A stretch of DNA of 64,000 nt. It comes from Planctomycetia bacterium (GTDB taxonomy: Bacteria; Planctomycetota; Planctomycetia; Pirellulales; JACPPG01). Under the pieces are notes generated by a model. It searched no databases and was not told where the DNA came from. It saw only the letters and a program-made list of their open reading frames with translations. Below, piece after piece: positions 8,736-17,123 of this stretch (positions within the stretch are counted from its first letter, which is position 1; every line of letters begins with the position of its first letter). Where the stretch lies: the NCBI GenBank assembly GCA_016191115.1, contig JACPPG010000067.1, forward strand, positions 1 to 64,000, in the 5' to 3' direction. Position numbers and translations under genes: made by a program.

Positions 8736-11700
8736 ATGCAACCACGACTGGTCATAGCGGCCTCGGCCGCGCTCGCGCTGGCCACCTGGCACGCCGCGAT
8801 CGCGCGCGCCGACGCGGCCGATGATCAGTATCGCGTAGCAGCCGCCAACTACCAGCAAGGGCGCTACCGGCTCGCCGTCGAAGAGTTTCGCGCCTTTCTG
8901 GCCGATCACGCGGACGACGCCCGCGGCGAGCGGGCCAGGTTCTTCCTGGCCGAATCGCTGATGCAGCTTGCCGACTACGACGCCGCGGCGAAGCTGTTCG
9001 AGGAAATCGGCCCAAGCGCCGACGCCCGTCTCTCGGCCCGCGCCGCGTTTCGCGCCGCGGAGGCCTGCTACCTGGCCGGCCGACTCGACGACGCGGAAAG
9101 CCGGTTGGCTGCTTTCACGACGAGCCATCCCGAAGAGCGGTTGAACGAGTACGCGCTCGTGTACCTGGGCGAAATCGCACTGGCGCACGAGAAGCCGGAC
9201 AAAGCGCGCGAATGCTTCGACCAGTGCGTCGACCGCTTTCCGCAGGGGGCTTTGATCGAGGATTGCCGCTTGGGCGTGGCTCGCGTCTGCCAGCACCAGG
9301 GAAAACTGACCGAAGCGCGGCGCCGCTATTCCGAGTTAGTGGCCGCCGACGGGCCGCGCGCCGCGGATGCACAGTATCGCCTGGCGATGCTCGAATACGC
9401 CGCGGGCCAGCATGCCGAAGCGGCGGCCGCCTTCGCGGTCGTCGAACGTCGCGCCGCCGGCACGCCGCTGGCCGGCAAGGCGCGCCTCGGCCGGGCCAAG
9501 GCCCTCTACAACGCCCGCGACTTCGCCGAAGCCCAGGCGGCCCTCGAGCCGCTGGTCACACCCGACGCGCTGGGCCAGGAAGCGGGCTACTGGCTGGGAT
9601 TGTGCCTGAAGGCCCAACGGAAATGGGATCGCGCCGCCGAGGTGCTCGGCGAAACGGCCGCCGCGGCCACCCAGCCGCAGCGCAAGGCCGAATCGCTCCG
9701 CCACGCGGGCGAAGCCCTCTTGCACGCCCATCGACTGGACGACGCGCTCGTGGCCTTCGGTCGGGCCGCCGCCGAGCGGCCCACGGTCGATATTCGCTGC
9801 GCGTGCCTGCTGGGAAAGATGCAGGTGTTGGAACGGCAAGGAAAACACGCCGAGGTCGAGCAACTGGCGGAGGAAATCAAGGGACTGGCAACGACAGACG
9901 ATGAGCTATCGGGCGTGGCGGATCGGATCGTGGCCCGCGGCTTGCTGGCCCGCGGCGAGCACAGCCGCGCGGTGGTCCTCCTGCAAGCGCGGATTCTGAA
10001 CCAACGTGCTGCGCGCGACGAAGCCGAGACGCGAACCCTGCTCGCGCGGGCTTACCTCGAGGACAAGCGGCCCGAATTGGCATTGCGGACGATCGAGCCG
10101 GTGGTGACTGTCGAGGGCCCCGCGCGGAACGATGCGCGGCGGCTGCAGGCCGCGGCGCTGGCGGCCTTGGGCCGCCACATCGAGGCCGTTGCGCCACTTT
10201 CCGCTTGCCTGGCCGATCTGCGCGACGACGATGTCAGCCGCGCGAGCGTTCTCGCCGAGTTGGCCGTCTGCTACGCCGGCGATAAGCAATTCGACAAGGC
10301 GCGAGCCACGTATGCCCAGTTGCGCGACGCGCGTCCGAATCGCAAGTTGCTGTCGACCACAAGCGAACTGTTGGCCGCGGCGGCCTTGTCGGCCGGCGAG
10401 GCGGGCTGGGCGGCCGAGCTGTTCGCCGCGGTCGCCGCTGATGCAAACTCGGCCGAATCGACCGCGCGCGCCCTCTTGGGCCTGGCGCGTGCTCAATGGA
10501 AAGCCGGGCGGAACGACGAAGCGGCCAACGCGCTTTCGCGCGTGATCGAAAAACATGCCGGCACGCCGTGGGCTGCCGAGGCGGCAATCGTGCGCGGCGA
10601 GATGCTCGAGCAGCTTGGCCAGCCCGACGCCGCGCTCGCCATGTACGAGCGCGCCGCCGGACAAGATACCGACGTTGACCATGCTGCCGAGGGGCTGCTA
10701 CGAATCGCGCGGCTGCACGCCAGCCAGGAGCGATGGGACAAAGCGGCGGCGGCGTACGAGCGGCTTGCCGCGCAACGGCAAGACGCCGCGGATGAGGATT
10801 CAGTCCTCTACGAATGGGCGTGGGCCGCGCGGTCGGCCGGCGATCACGAGCGGGCCGTGGTGCTTTTCGAGCGGCTTCGCGCGTCGCATCCCGACAGTCG
10901 ATTTTCCGCCGATGCCGCGTACCGGTTGGCCGAAGAAGCGGCGCGCACCGGCGCGTACGACCACGCGACGGAGCTGCTGGCGGCGCTGGCCAAGCGCGAC
11001 GTGCCCTCCGACGTCCGCCAGCACGCGCTGTACCTCGCGGGCCAAGTGGCCGTGGCTCGCGAACAGTGGCCGGACGTCGCGTCGCCGCTCGTTGAACTCG
11101 TCGAGGAGTTCCCCACGTCCGCACTGGCGGGCGCCGCGCGGTTCTGGATCGCCGAGGCAGCGTATCGCCAGGGCCGCTACCAAGAGGCGGCCCAAGGACT
11201 CGAATCGCTGGCCAAGAGCGGTGAGGTCGATAGTGCGCAAAGCTGGGCCGCGATGATCCCGCTGCGCCGGGCGCAGATCCTGGTGCAGCAAGCCCGCTGG
11301 TCAGAAGCGGCCGAGCTCGCTGGCCGCATTGCGACGGACTACCCGAACTTCCCGCAGCAATACGAAGTTGACTATGTCATCGGCCGCGCGCAAGCAGCGC
11401 GGGCCGACTTCGAAGAGGCCCGCAAGACGTACCGCAAGGTTATCAACTCCGCGACCGGCGGCAAGACGGAAACCGCGGCGATGGCCCAATGGATGATCGG
11501 CGAGACTTACATGCACCAGAAGAACTATGCCGCCGCGCTACGCGAGTACGTGCGGGTTGAGATCCTGTACGCATACCCGAAATGGCAGGCGGCGGCGCTT
11601 TTGCAGGCCGGCAAGTGCCACGAGCTATTGAAGCAGCCGGTCGAAGCAGCGGCCGCATATGGTCGGCTGCTCGAGCGATATCCGGACACAACGTTCCATG

Positions 11701-11738
11701 AAGAGGCGGCCGCCCGACTCGACCGCCTGCGGCGGTAA
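8736..11738 (+). CDS. large secreted TPR-repeat protein
   Basis: About 1000 residues. The ATG at 8736 gives a signal peptide (LVIAASAALALATWHAAIARA); an earlier in-frame ATG at 8682 would add 18 non-signal residues. The whole mature protein is Ala-rich helical repeats with TPR pattern: YQQGRYRLAVEEFRAFLADH, YDAAAKLFEEIG, FDKARATYAQLRDA, YPNFPQQYEVDYVIGRAQ, YAAALREYVRVEILYAYPKW. It resembles YbgF/BamD-like outer-membrane assembly helpers but is much longer. It lies 90 bases upstream of the ExbB gene on the same strand, so it probably works with the ExbB/ExbD motor as a periplasmic scaffold; this is inference from context. Confidence 0.8.
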   Translation: MQPRLVIAASAALALATWHAAIARADAADDQYRVAAANYQQGRYRLAVEEFRAFLADHADDARGERARFFLAESLMQLADYDAAAKLFEEIGPSADARLSARAAFRAAEACYLAGRLDDAESRLAAFTTSHPEERLNEYALVYLGEIALAHEKPDKARECFDQCVDRFPQGALIEDCRLGVARVCQHQGKLTEARRRYSELVAADGPRAADAQYRLAMLEYAAGQHAEAAAAFAVVERRAAGTPLAGKARLGRAKALYNARDFAEAQAALEPLVTPDALGQEAGYWLGLCLKAQRKWDRAAEVLGETAAAATQPQRKAESLRHAGEALLHAHRLDDALVAFGRAAAERPTVDIRCACLLGKMQVLERQGKHAEVEQLAEEIKGLATTDDELSGVADRIVARGLLARGEHSRAVVLLQARILNQRAARDEAETRTLLARAYLEDKRPELALRTIEPVVTVEGPARNDARRLQAAALAALGRHIEAVAPLSACLADLRDDDVSRASVLAELAVCYAGDKQFDKARATYAQLRDARPNRKLLSTTSELLAAAALSAGEAGWAAELFAAVAADANSAESTARALLGLARAQWKAGRNDEAANALSRVIEKHAGTPWAAEAAIVRGEMLEQLGQPDAALAMYERAAGQDTDVDHAAEGLLRIARLHASQERWDKAAAAYERLAAQRQDAADEDSVLYEWAWAARSAGDHERAVVLFERLRASHPDSRFSADAAYRLAEEAARTGAYDHATELLAALAKRDVPSDVRQHALYLAGQVAVAREQWPDVASPLVELVEEFPTSALAGAARFWIAEAAYRQGRYQEAAQGLESLAKSGEVDSAQSWAAMIPLRRAQILVQQARWSEAAELAGRIATDYPNFPQQYEVDYVIGRAQAARADFEEARKTYRKVINSATGGKTETAAMAQWMIGETYMHQKNYAAALREYVRVEILYAYPKWQAAALLQAGKCHELLKQPVEAAAAYGRLLERYPDTTFHEEAAARLDRLRR

Positions 11739-11828
11739 CGAGAGATGCACTGGCGTAGCCAGTGGCGCGCGGAACTTCCGCGCAAGCCGACCAACGACGT
11801 CCCACTCGACGAAGCGAGGACATAGTTT

Positions 11829-12683
11829 ATGCGATCATCTTCCCGGAAATTGTATTTGCGACTGGCCGCGCTCGTGGCGTTGGCAGGCATCGTCGTGCCG
11901 GTGGTTTTGAGTCGGCCCAGCATAGCGCAGTCGGCCGCCGGCGAGCATGCGTTCGCCGAGCCGACAGAGGCCGCCGCGCCCGCTGCCGTCGCCGAAAATC
12001 ACATCCCGGCCAAGAACCTGTTCTCGATGCTCAAGGCCGGCGGGATCGTCATGATTCCGATTGGCTGTTGCTCGTTCGTGGCGTTGGTGTTCGCCTTCGA
12101 GCGGGCGATCGCGCTGCGCTCCGGGCGGGTCATCCCCCGGCCGTTTGTCAGGCGCTTCATGCACAAGCTGCACGAAGGCGATCTCGATCGCGACGGGGCA
12201 TTGCTGTTGTGCGAGGAGAGCGGCAGCCCGGTGGCCGGCGTGTTCGCTCACGGGGTGCGCAAGTGGGGCCGTCCGGCCGTCGAAGTCGAGCAAGCGGTGA
12301 TGGACGGCGGCGAGCGAGCCGTGAATGGGTTGCGAAAGCACGTCCGCGTGTTCAACGCGGTGGCCACCATCTCGCCGCTTTTGGGCTTGCAAGGCACCGT
12401 GTTTGGCATGATTCGCTCGTTCAACGACATCGCGACCAGCCAGGCCATGGGAAGGCCCGAACTTTTGGCCGGCGGCATCGGCGAGGCCTTGCTGACCACG
12501 GCCGCCGGCTTGACCGTGGCGATTCCATCGCTGGTGGTGTACCTGTTTTTCCTGGGCCGCATCGATCGGCTGATCGTCGAGATCGACGCGCTCGGGCAGG
12601 AGCTGGTGAGCGAGATCTCGGCCGAAGGCCTGGCGGAGAACGCGCGTCCCCGCGCGGCCCGCGTCCGTCGTGAAGCCGCGTAG
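11829..12683 (+). CDS. exbB: MotA/TolQ/ExbB proton-channel protein
   Basis: 284-residue inner-membrane proton-channel subunit that uses the proton gradient to energise outer-envelope processes. An N-terminal signal-like helix (RLAALVALAGIVVPVVLS) is followed by the three expected membrane segments: AGGIVMIPIGCCSFVALVFA, AVATISPLLGLQGTVFGMI and LLTTAAGLTVAIPSLVVYLF. The family motif TISPLLGLQGTVFGMIRSF and the GIGEALLTTAAGL segment are intact. GAGGACAT lies just before the ATG. It is followed by ExbD and a TonB-like gene, so the cluster is a complete energy-transducing unit. Confidence 0.92.
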   Translation: MRSSSRKLYLRLAALVALAGIVVPVVLSRPSIAQSAAGEHAFAEPTEAAAPAAVAENHIPAKNLFSMLKAGGIVMIPIGCCSFVALVFAFERAIALRSGRVIPRPFVRRFMHKLHEGDLDRDGALLLCEESGSPVAGVFAHGVRKWGRPAVEVEQAVMDGGERAVNGLRKHVRVFNAVATISPLLGLQGTVFGMIRSFNDIATSQAMGRPELLAGGIGEALLTTAAGLTVAIPSLVVYLFFLGRIDRLIVEIDALGQELVSEISAEGLAENARPRAARVRREAA

Positions 12684-12745
12684 CTTCCTACCACTAAATC
12701 GTCGGCCCGGCGGGCAAGCGACTCGACACGAGGTATCGACCCATC

Positions 12746-13165
12746 ATGGCCCTCAAGACGCAAGTTGAAGAACAGCCGGGCATGAACCTCACGTCGATGA
12801 TCGACGTGTTGTTCCTGCTGATCATTTTTTTCATGGTGGCGACGAAGTTCACGGAGCTGGAGCGGAAGATCGGCCTGGAGTTGCCGCGCGTCTCCGATCA
12901 CGGTGCCCTCACCAGCGCTCCCGAGAAAAAAGTGGTCAACGTCTACCGCGACGGCGAAGTGACGCTCGACGGCCGCGCCGTTTCACTCGCGGAGCTGGCG
13001 GCACTGTTGAGCGGGGCCCGCCGCCAGTACGCCGACCTGGGCGTGCTGGTGCGCGGCGACGGCGAGGGGCAGTTCCAACGCGTGGCCGAGGTGCTCAACG
13101 CCTGTAAGCGGGCCGGCATCGCGGAGCTGGCCATCAGCGTCAAAGTCGACTCGCGAACGAAGTAG
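12746..13165 (+). CDS. exbD: ExbD/TolR biopolymer transport protein
   Basis: 139 residues with the family layout: a short cytoplasmic start, one membrane helix (SMIDVLFLLIIFFMVATKF) with the essential Asp in MIDVLF, and a periplasmic C-terminal domain (VNVYRDGEVTLDGRAVSLAE, VLVRGDGEGQFQRVAEVLNA). It pairs with ExbB to form the proton-driven motor. GAGG lies upstream of the ATG. The gene sits between exbB (62 bases away) and the cyclase-like TonB partner gene (49 bases away), so co-transcription is likely. Confidence 0.92.
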   Translation: MALKTQVEEQPGMNLTSMIDVLFLLIIFFMVATKFTELERKIGLELPRVSDHGALTSAPEKKVVNVYRDGEVTLDGRAVSLAELAALLSGARRQYADLGVLVRGDGEGQFQRVAEVLNACKRAGIAELAISVKVDSRTK

Positions 13166-13214
13166 CAAGCGCGAGCCCGCGCGCGTTGCCGAGCACATCT
13201 CAAAGGCGATTCCT

Positions 13215-15197
13215 ATGGGCGACACGCTCATCTCCTGGCTCACCGGACCACGCGTCATCCTGGCCATCGTATGGTCGGGCTGCGCCGCCTTGACCGTGGC
13301 GCTTGTGATCCTGATGCGGACCCGCTGGGGCCAGCAGAAACCGTTGCGGAAGTGCATCGTGCTGTCGCTCATTGCCCATCTGCTGTTCGTCGTCTATGCG
13401 ATGACGGTACACGTGGTGATGGCGCAGCCGGGGCTGGGCTACGGCCCGACGATTCGCGTCGCGTCGATCGCCGACGTGGACACGATCGGCGAGCCTTCCA
13501 AGGGCACGGGCGACGCTCCGCCGTGGGAAGCGCCCGCGGCGGAACCGGCCGTGCCCGACATGCCTGATTTTTCCATCAATCCGCCGAAGGCGCCTCCGAT
13601 GATCGACGGCTCGCGGCCTTCGGTAACCGCGCCGCCGCCGGATATTCAACCACCCGCAGGGCCGGCGACTGTGCCCGATCACCCGCGCGAGGAGCCGGCC
13701 GCGCCGTTCGACGTTGATCTTCCCAGGACAGCGGCCGCACCCGCGCCGATCGACGCACCCGCCCCGCCGCAGCACGAGCAACCGCCGTCGCCCATGCCGA
13801 TTGGCCCACAGCCGGTCGAGCTGGCGCCGCGCATCGACACAGTGGTGAAGCCGGTGATGCCCGACGACCTCCCGGCCGCCGACCTGACAGAGCTGCTCGG
13901 TAAGTCGCCTTCGCTCCCGGCTCTACCGGACGAGCCGATGGTTGCCGATCCAGCCGGCCCGATTGCCGACGAGCCGCCCAGTCCCATTGAGGTTCCGCCG
14001 CGCACAGGTCCGGCCAACGCCAATACCGCGCTCGTGCCGATTCGTCCTCGTGACGCGACGAGCGCGGCGGGTAGCGGCGGGGGGCCGGCGACCGCCGACG
14101 CGATTGGCACGCCGGAAGTCTACAGCTCGCGCCTGCAAGCCGATCGCATCGGCCTGGTCGAGCGTCAAGGCGGCAGCGCCGAAACCGAAGCCGCGGTGCA
14201 GGCCGCGCTTGAGTGGTTCGTCAAGCATCAAAGCCCTGACGGCCATTGGGACGCCAGGCAATTCGGCGCCGGCCGTGAGACGCGGACCCTCGATCGCGAT
14301 CGCGGCGGCGCGGGTGCCCAGGCAGATACCGGCTTGACGGGGCTGGCGCTCCTGGCGTTCTTGGGCGCGGGGCACACGCACGAGCGGGGCGAACAGGCCG
14401 AAACGGTCAAACGCGGCCTCAACTACTTGCTCGCCTCCCAAGCGCCCGATGGAAACCTGGCCGGCCGCGCGGAAGTCTACGCCTTCATGTACTGCCACGG
14501 CATGGCCACGCTCGCTTTGTGCGAGGCCTACGCCATGACGCACGATACGCGGCTCGAGCGGCCGGTGCGCAAGGCGATCGCCTACACCGTAGCCGCGCAG
14601 AACCTGGCCAGCGGCGGCTGGAGATACAAGCCCAACGAACGCGGCGACACCAGCCAGCTCGGTTGGCAACTGATGGCGCTTAAGAGTGGAGAAATGGCGG
14701 GTATCGCCATGCCGGAGCGGACGCGGCAGGGCATGGTCCGCTTCTTGAACAGCGTCTCGTCAGGCGCCAATGGCGGTTTGGCCTCGTATCGCCCCGACGA
14801 AAAAACCACGCGGCCCATGACGGCCGAGGCGCTTGTCTGCCGCGAGTTCCTCGACCTGCCGCTGGGCGCCACGGCCGCCGAAGCCAGCACTTACCTACTC
14901 GACGACCTGCCCGGCCAGGGCCCTCCTAACTTCTACTACTGGTACTACGGCACGCTCGGCATGTTCCAATTGCAGGGCGATTCTTGGCGGAAGTGGAATG
15001 AGGCGGTCAGCACGGCGCTCACGCGAAGCCAGCGAAAAACGGGCGATGCCACCGGTAGTTGGGACCCGGATGGGGTATGGGGCGGCTACGGAGGGCGCGT
15101 CTTTTCGACCGCCCTTGGCGCCCTGTGCTTGGAGGTCTACTACCGGTATCTGCCGCTCTATTCGGTGGCCGCGGGCCGTGCTCTCGGGCCGAAGTGA
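13215..15197 (+). CDS. TonB-like membrane anchor fused to a prenyltransferase/squalene-cyclase-repeat domain
   Basis: 660 residues. Two N-terminal membrane segments (VILAIVWSGCAALTVALVIL and CIVLSLIAHLLFVVYAMTV, the second resembling the TonB anchor) are followed by a Pro-rich linker of about 230 residues. Residues about 320-650 form an alpha/alpha toroid of the terpene-cyclase / prenyltransferase repeat type (AALEWFVKHQSPDGHWDARQ, GLNYLLASQAPDGNLAGRAE, AYTVAAQNLASGGWRYKPNE, YYWYYGTLGMFQLQGDSWRK). No DxDD cyclase motif is visible, so it is more likely a binding domain than an enzyme. Position after ExbB and ExbD suggests it transmits motor force across the periplasm to an unknown partner. Confidence 0.8.
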   Translation: MGDTLISWLTGPRVILAIVWSGCAALTVALVILMRTRWGQQKPLRKCIVLSLIAHLLFVVYAMTVHVVMAQPGLGYGPTIRVASIADVDTIGEPSKGTGDAPPWEAPAAEPAVPDMPDFSINPPKAPPMIDGSRPSVTAPPPDIQPPAGPATVPDHPREEPAAPFDVDLPRTAAAPAPIDAPAPPQHEQPPSPMPIGPQPVELAPRIDTVVKPVMPDDLPAADLTELLGKSPSLPALPDEPMVADPAGPIADEPPSPIEVPPRTGPANANTALVPIRPRDATSAAGSGGGPATADAIGTPEVYSSRLQADRIGLVERQGGSAETEAAVQAALEWFVKHQSPDGHWDARQFGAGRETRTLDRDRGGAGAQADTGLTGLALLAFLGAGHTHERGEQAETVKRGLNYLLASQAPDGNLAGRAEVYAFMYCHGMATLALCEAYAMTHDTRLERPVRKAIAYTVAAQNLASGGWRYKPNERGDTSQLGWQLMALKSGEMAGIAMPERTRQGMVRFLNSVSSGANGGLASYRPDEKTTRPMTAEALVCREFLDLPLGATAAEASTYLLDDLPGQGPPNFYYWYYGTLGMFQLQGDSWRKWNEAVSTALTRSQRKTGDATGSWDPDGVWGGYGGRVFSTALGALCLEVYYRYLPLYSVAAGRALGPK

Positions 15198-15287
15198 CAC
15201 AATCGTAAGCCGCCGGCGCGTACCCACCGCCCGATTGGCTCGCTTTCCGGCCTGCGGAAAGGGGCAATCAGCCGCGTCCCGCCCCCC

Positions 15288-15363
15288 CACTAGCTCGAAG
15301 CGCAAGCGAGGGTCGCATCACGCGATACCACCAAAAACCCCTCGCTTGCGCCTTGGGCTAGTG
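15288..15363. repeat. 25-bp-arm inverted repeat
   Basis: Arms 15288-15312 and 15339-15363 (CACTAGCTCGAAGCGCAAGC... / ...GCGCCTTGGGCTAGTG) are near-perfect reverse complements. It lies between the cyclase-like gene and the TatA array and could end transcription of the former. The rest of 15198-15533 shows nothing else. Confidence 0.6.
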
Positions 15364-15533
15364 TGCTCTCGCGGTTTCCGTTTGACTGGCCCATCTGTGT
15401 CAGTAAAATTAAGGCAGTAGGGCATTTATGCCCACGCGGCGCTCGTTGTCCGGCGCCGCGGTGGCCCCCCGATTGCTGAGCATCTCGGCCCAACGCACTG
15501 CCTTGATCGACCGGGCTTCCCGGTGAGGTTCGT

Positions 15534-15716
15534 ATGTATCTATTGGGTTTCATCAGTCCCTGGGAAATCCTGATCGTGGGGTTGGTGATCCTCCTGTTAT
15601 TCGGCAACCGCCTGCCCGGATTGATGCGATCGCTGGGGCGGGGCGTGGTGGAGTTCAAAAAGGGCGTGCAGGGAATCGAGGACGATACCGAGGAGAGCCC
15701 GAAGATCCAGCGCTGA
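15534..15716 (+). CDS. tatA: twin-arginine translocase subunit TatA/TatE family, copy 1
   Basis: 60-residue Tat component. It has the family fold: a short N-terminus, membrane helix (PWEILIVGLVILLLFGNRLP), the FGNRLP hinge, then the amphipathic helix (GLMRSLGRGVVEFKKGVQG) and a short acidic tail. TatA oligomers form the pathway that exports folded proteins with twin-Arg signals. It is the first of a tandem series of TatA-like genes on one strand and the most divergent of the intact copies. Confidence 0.85.
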   Translation: MYLLGFISPWEILIVGLVILLLFGNRLPGLMRSLGRGVVEFKKGVQGIEDDTEESPKIQR

Positions 15717-15725
15717 GCAACGGTG

Positions 15726-15833
15726 ATGGCAGTGTACCTGTCCCCCATGGAATGGGTTATCGTGGGAAGTGTCGTCGTGCTGCGATTGGGTAGCAGGCTG
15801 CCACTTTTGGCGCGTTGGCTTACCAGGGATTGA
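15726..15833 (+). pseudogene. truncated TatA-like copy (35 codons)
   Basis: ATG at 15726 to TGA at 15833 encodes MAVYLSPMEWVIVGSVVVLR then LGSRLPLLARWLTRD. It keeps the TatA membrane helix and the GSRLP hinge in line with its neighbours (PMELIIVG, LLFGSRLPSVARSLGKS) but LLF is changed to LRL and the frame stops where the amphipathic helix should begin. It is therefore a decayed fourth copy or a mini-peptide. It starts nine bases after copy 1 and sits 22 bases before the next intact copy. Confidence 0.65.
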
Positions 15834-15855
15834 GTCCGGAGCGAGGGTTCCAAAA

Positions 15856-16011
15856 ATGTTCGGCCTGAATCCGATGGAGTTGATCATCGTGGGCATCGTG
15901 GCCGTGCTATTGTTCGGCAGCAGGCTGCCTAGCGTGGCCCGGTCGCTCGGCAAGAGCATGACCGAGTTCAAAAAGGGTCTGAACGGTATCGAAGACGGTC
16001 TGAAGGAGTGA
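15856..16011 (+). CDS. tatA: TatA/TatE family protein, copy 2
   Basis: 51 residues: MFGLNPMELIIVGIVAVLLF, GSRLPSVARSLGKSMTEFKK and a brief end GLNGIEDGLKE. The start at 15856 was chosen by alignment with the next copy; an in-frame upstream ATG at 15769 would add residues coded inside the truncated copy. It is almost identical to copy 3 through the helix and hinge, which shows recent tandem duplication. Confidence 0.85.
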   Translation: MFGLNPMELIIVGIVAVLLFGSRLPSVARSLGKSMTEFKKGLNGIEDGLKE

Positions 16012-16021
16012 GGTTGCGAAA

Positions 16022-16315
16022 ATGTTCGGTCTCAGTCCGATGGAATTGATCATCGTGGGCGCCGTGGCGGTGCTCTTGTTCGGCAGCCGGTTGCCCAGCG
16101 TGGCCCGTTCGCTCGGCAAGAGCATGACCGAGTTCAAGAAAGGTCTGCACGGGATCGAGGACGACGTGAACATGTCCTCGACGTCGTCGCGGCCCAGTCG
16201 GGTGAACTACGCCCCGGCCGACGACCGCGACGAGCCGACGGCCACGAAGTTCGAGCCGCCCACAAGCGCCCCGGCCACGGCCGACCCGTCGGCCGAAAAG
16301 CCGGTCGAGGCGTAA
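16022..16315 (+). CDS. tatA: TatA/TatE family protein, copy 3 with extended tail
   Basis: 97 residues: the same helix, hinge and amphipathic segment as copy 2 (MFGLSPMELIIVGAVAVLLF, SVARSLGKSMTEFKKGLHG), then a tail rich in Ser, Pro, Thr, Asp and Glu (VNYAPADDRDEPTATKFEPP) typical of full-length TatA. It lies ten bases after copy 2, so the array is surely one transcript. No TatC gene is visible in this window. Confidence 0.88.
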   Translation: MFGLSPMELIIVGAVAVLLFGSRLPSVARSLGKSMTEFKKGLHGIEDDVNMSSTSSRPSRVNYAPADDRDEPTATKFEPPTSAPATADPSAEKPVEA

Positions 16316-16321
16316 GGGCGC

Positions 16322-16672
16322 TTACGTCCGCCGCGGCGCATTTCGCTTGGGCAGGAAGCGAATTTCGACGCGCCGGTCCAGCGCGGCCGCGATGCGGTTG
16401 AGCATCGCGAGGGAGTGGCCGTCGTAGTCGGCGGCCTCCAGTCGGCAGACTACCGAGGCCGTGGTGCCGATGAGCTTTGCGAGCGCCCGTTGGGAAAGGC
16501 CGGCGCGTTCGCGCAATTCGTAGATCTTGCGCGCGATGTCCATGTTCGCGCGCTGTTCCTCAACCAGGTGTGCCATTTCGGCATCATGCTTTAGGTAGCG
16601 GCGCCGAAGGATTTGGATGCCGTCCGTCGTGCGTCGACTTTTCCGGCCGGCGCGCTTCGCCGTTTTCGTCAT
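16322..16672 (-). CDS. higA: HTH-type antitoxin / regulator (HigA-like, XRE family)
   Basis: 116 residues. The C-terminal half is an XRE helix-turn-helix (IYELRERAGLSQRALAKLIG, TTASVVCRLEAADYDGHSLA). The N-terminal Arg/Lys-rich arm fits an antitoxin that wraps its toxin. Its ATG overlaps the toxin stop by four bases (ATGA), the toxin-first order of HigBA systems. It probably binds the perfect palindrome at 17061-17086 to autoregulate the pair. Because the toxin gene carries a stop codon, this antitoxin may now be orphaned. Confidence 0.8.
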   Translation of the reverse strand: MTKTAKRAGRKSRRTTDGIQILRRRYLKHDAEMAHLVEEQRANMDIARKIYELRERAGLSQRALAKLIGTTASVVCRLEAADYDGHSLAMLNRIAAALDRRVEIRFLPKRNAPRRT

Positions 16673-17046
16673 CGATCGACTCCTTGTCCGAATGTGTGCA
16701 CTTTCGGGCTCTTTTCGAACAATGTCCTGCGCCTAATGGCAACATTAATTTCGTGGGGCGGAACGATACGTTCCTTGACCAGCCCGTGCGAAACGACCGC
16801 CATCGTCCGCCCATGAAAGAAGTAGAGCATTCGATAGTTGATGCCCTATAATCCAACGCGTAGTTCGTAGATGCCGCCGCGTAGCAGATCGGCTTCCGGT
16901 CTGCGGAGTTCGTGGCCCAACTCGGCCAATCGGTGCAGGCGAGCGATGCATTTCGCACGGGCCTTTCGGGGAAGGACGTCCAACCACGTCAAAAGCGGCG
17001 ATTCCCCGCTCGCGTCGCACCAGAGAATCACTTTGACCGGGGGCAC
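16669..17046 (-). pseudogene. higB: HigB / Gp49-type toxin gene with in-frame amber stop
   Basis: From a GTG at 17046 (GGGAG upstream) the frame reads VILWCDASGESPLLTWLDVL ... LRRPEADLLRGGIYELRVGL, then TAG at 16848-16846 (codon 67), and continues without further stops as GINYRMLYFFHGRTMAVVSH, GLVKERIVPPHEI, RRRTLFEKSPKVHTF to a TGA at 16669. The two halves together make the expected length and motifs of a HigB-type RelE-fold ribonuclease (about 125 residues). One C-to-T change from CAG would explain the TAG. It is either a dead toxin, a sequencing error, or read through. Confidence 0.75.
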
Positions 17047-17060
17047 GGTGTCTCCCGTAG

Positions 17061-17086
17061 CAATGTTCGCATAATTGCGAACATTG
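17061..17086. promoter_or_regulatory. operator palindrome and promoter of the toxin-antitoxin pair
   Basis: CAATGTTCGCA-TAAT-TGCGAACATTG is a perfect 11-bp inverted repeat. On the minus strand a consensus TTGACA (17090-17085) overlaps its outer edge, and 15 bases separate the palindrome from the toxin GTG. The layout fits repression by the HTH antitoxin. Confidence 0.7.
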
Positions 17087-17123
17087 TCAAGCGAAGAGCT
17101 TGCTGAACTTCCGCGGCATTGCC

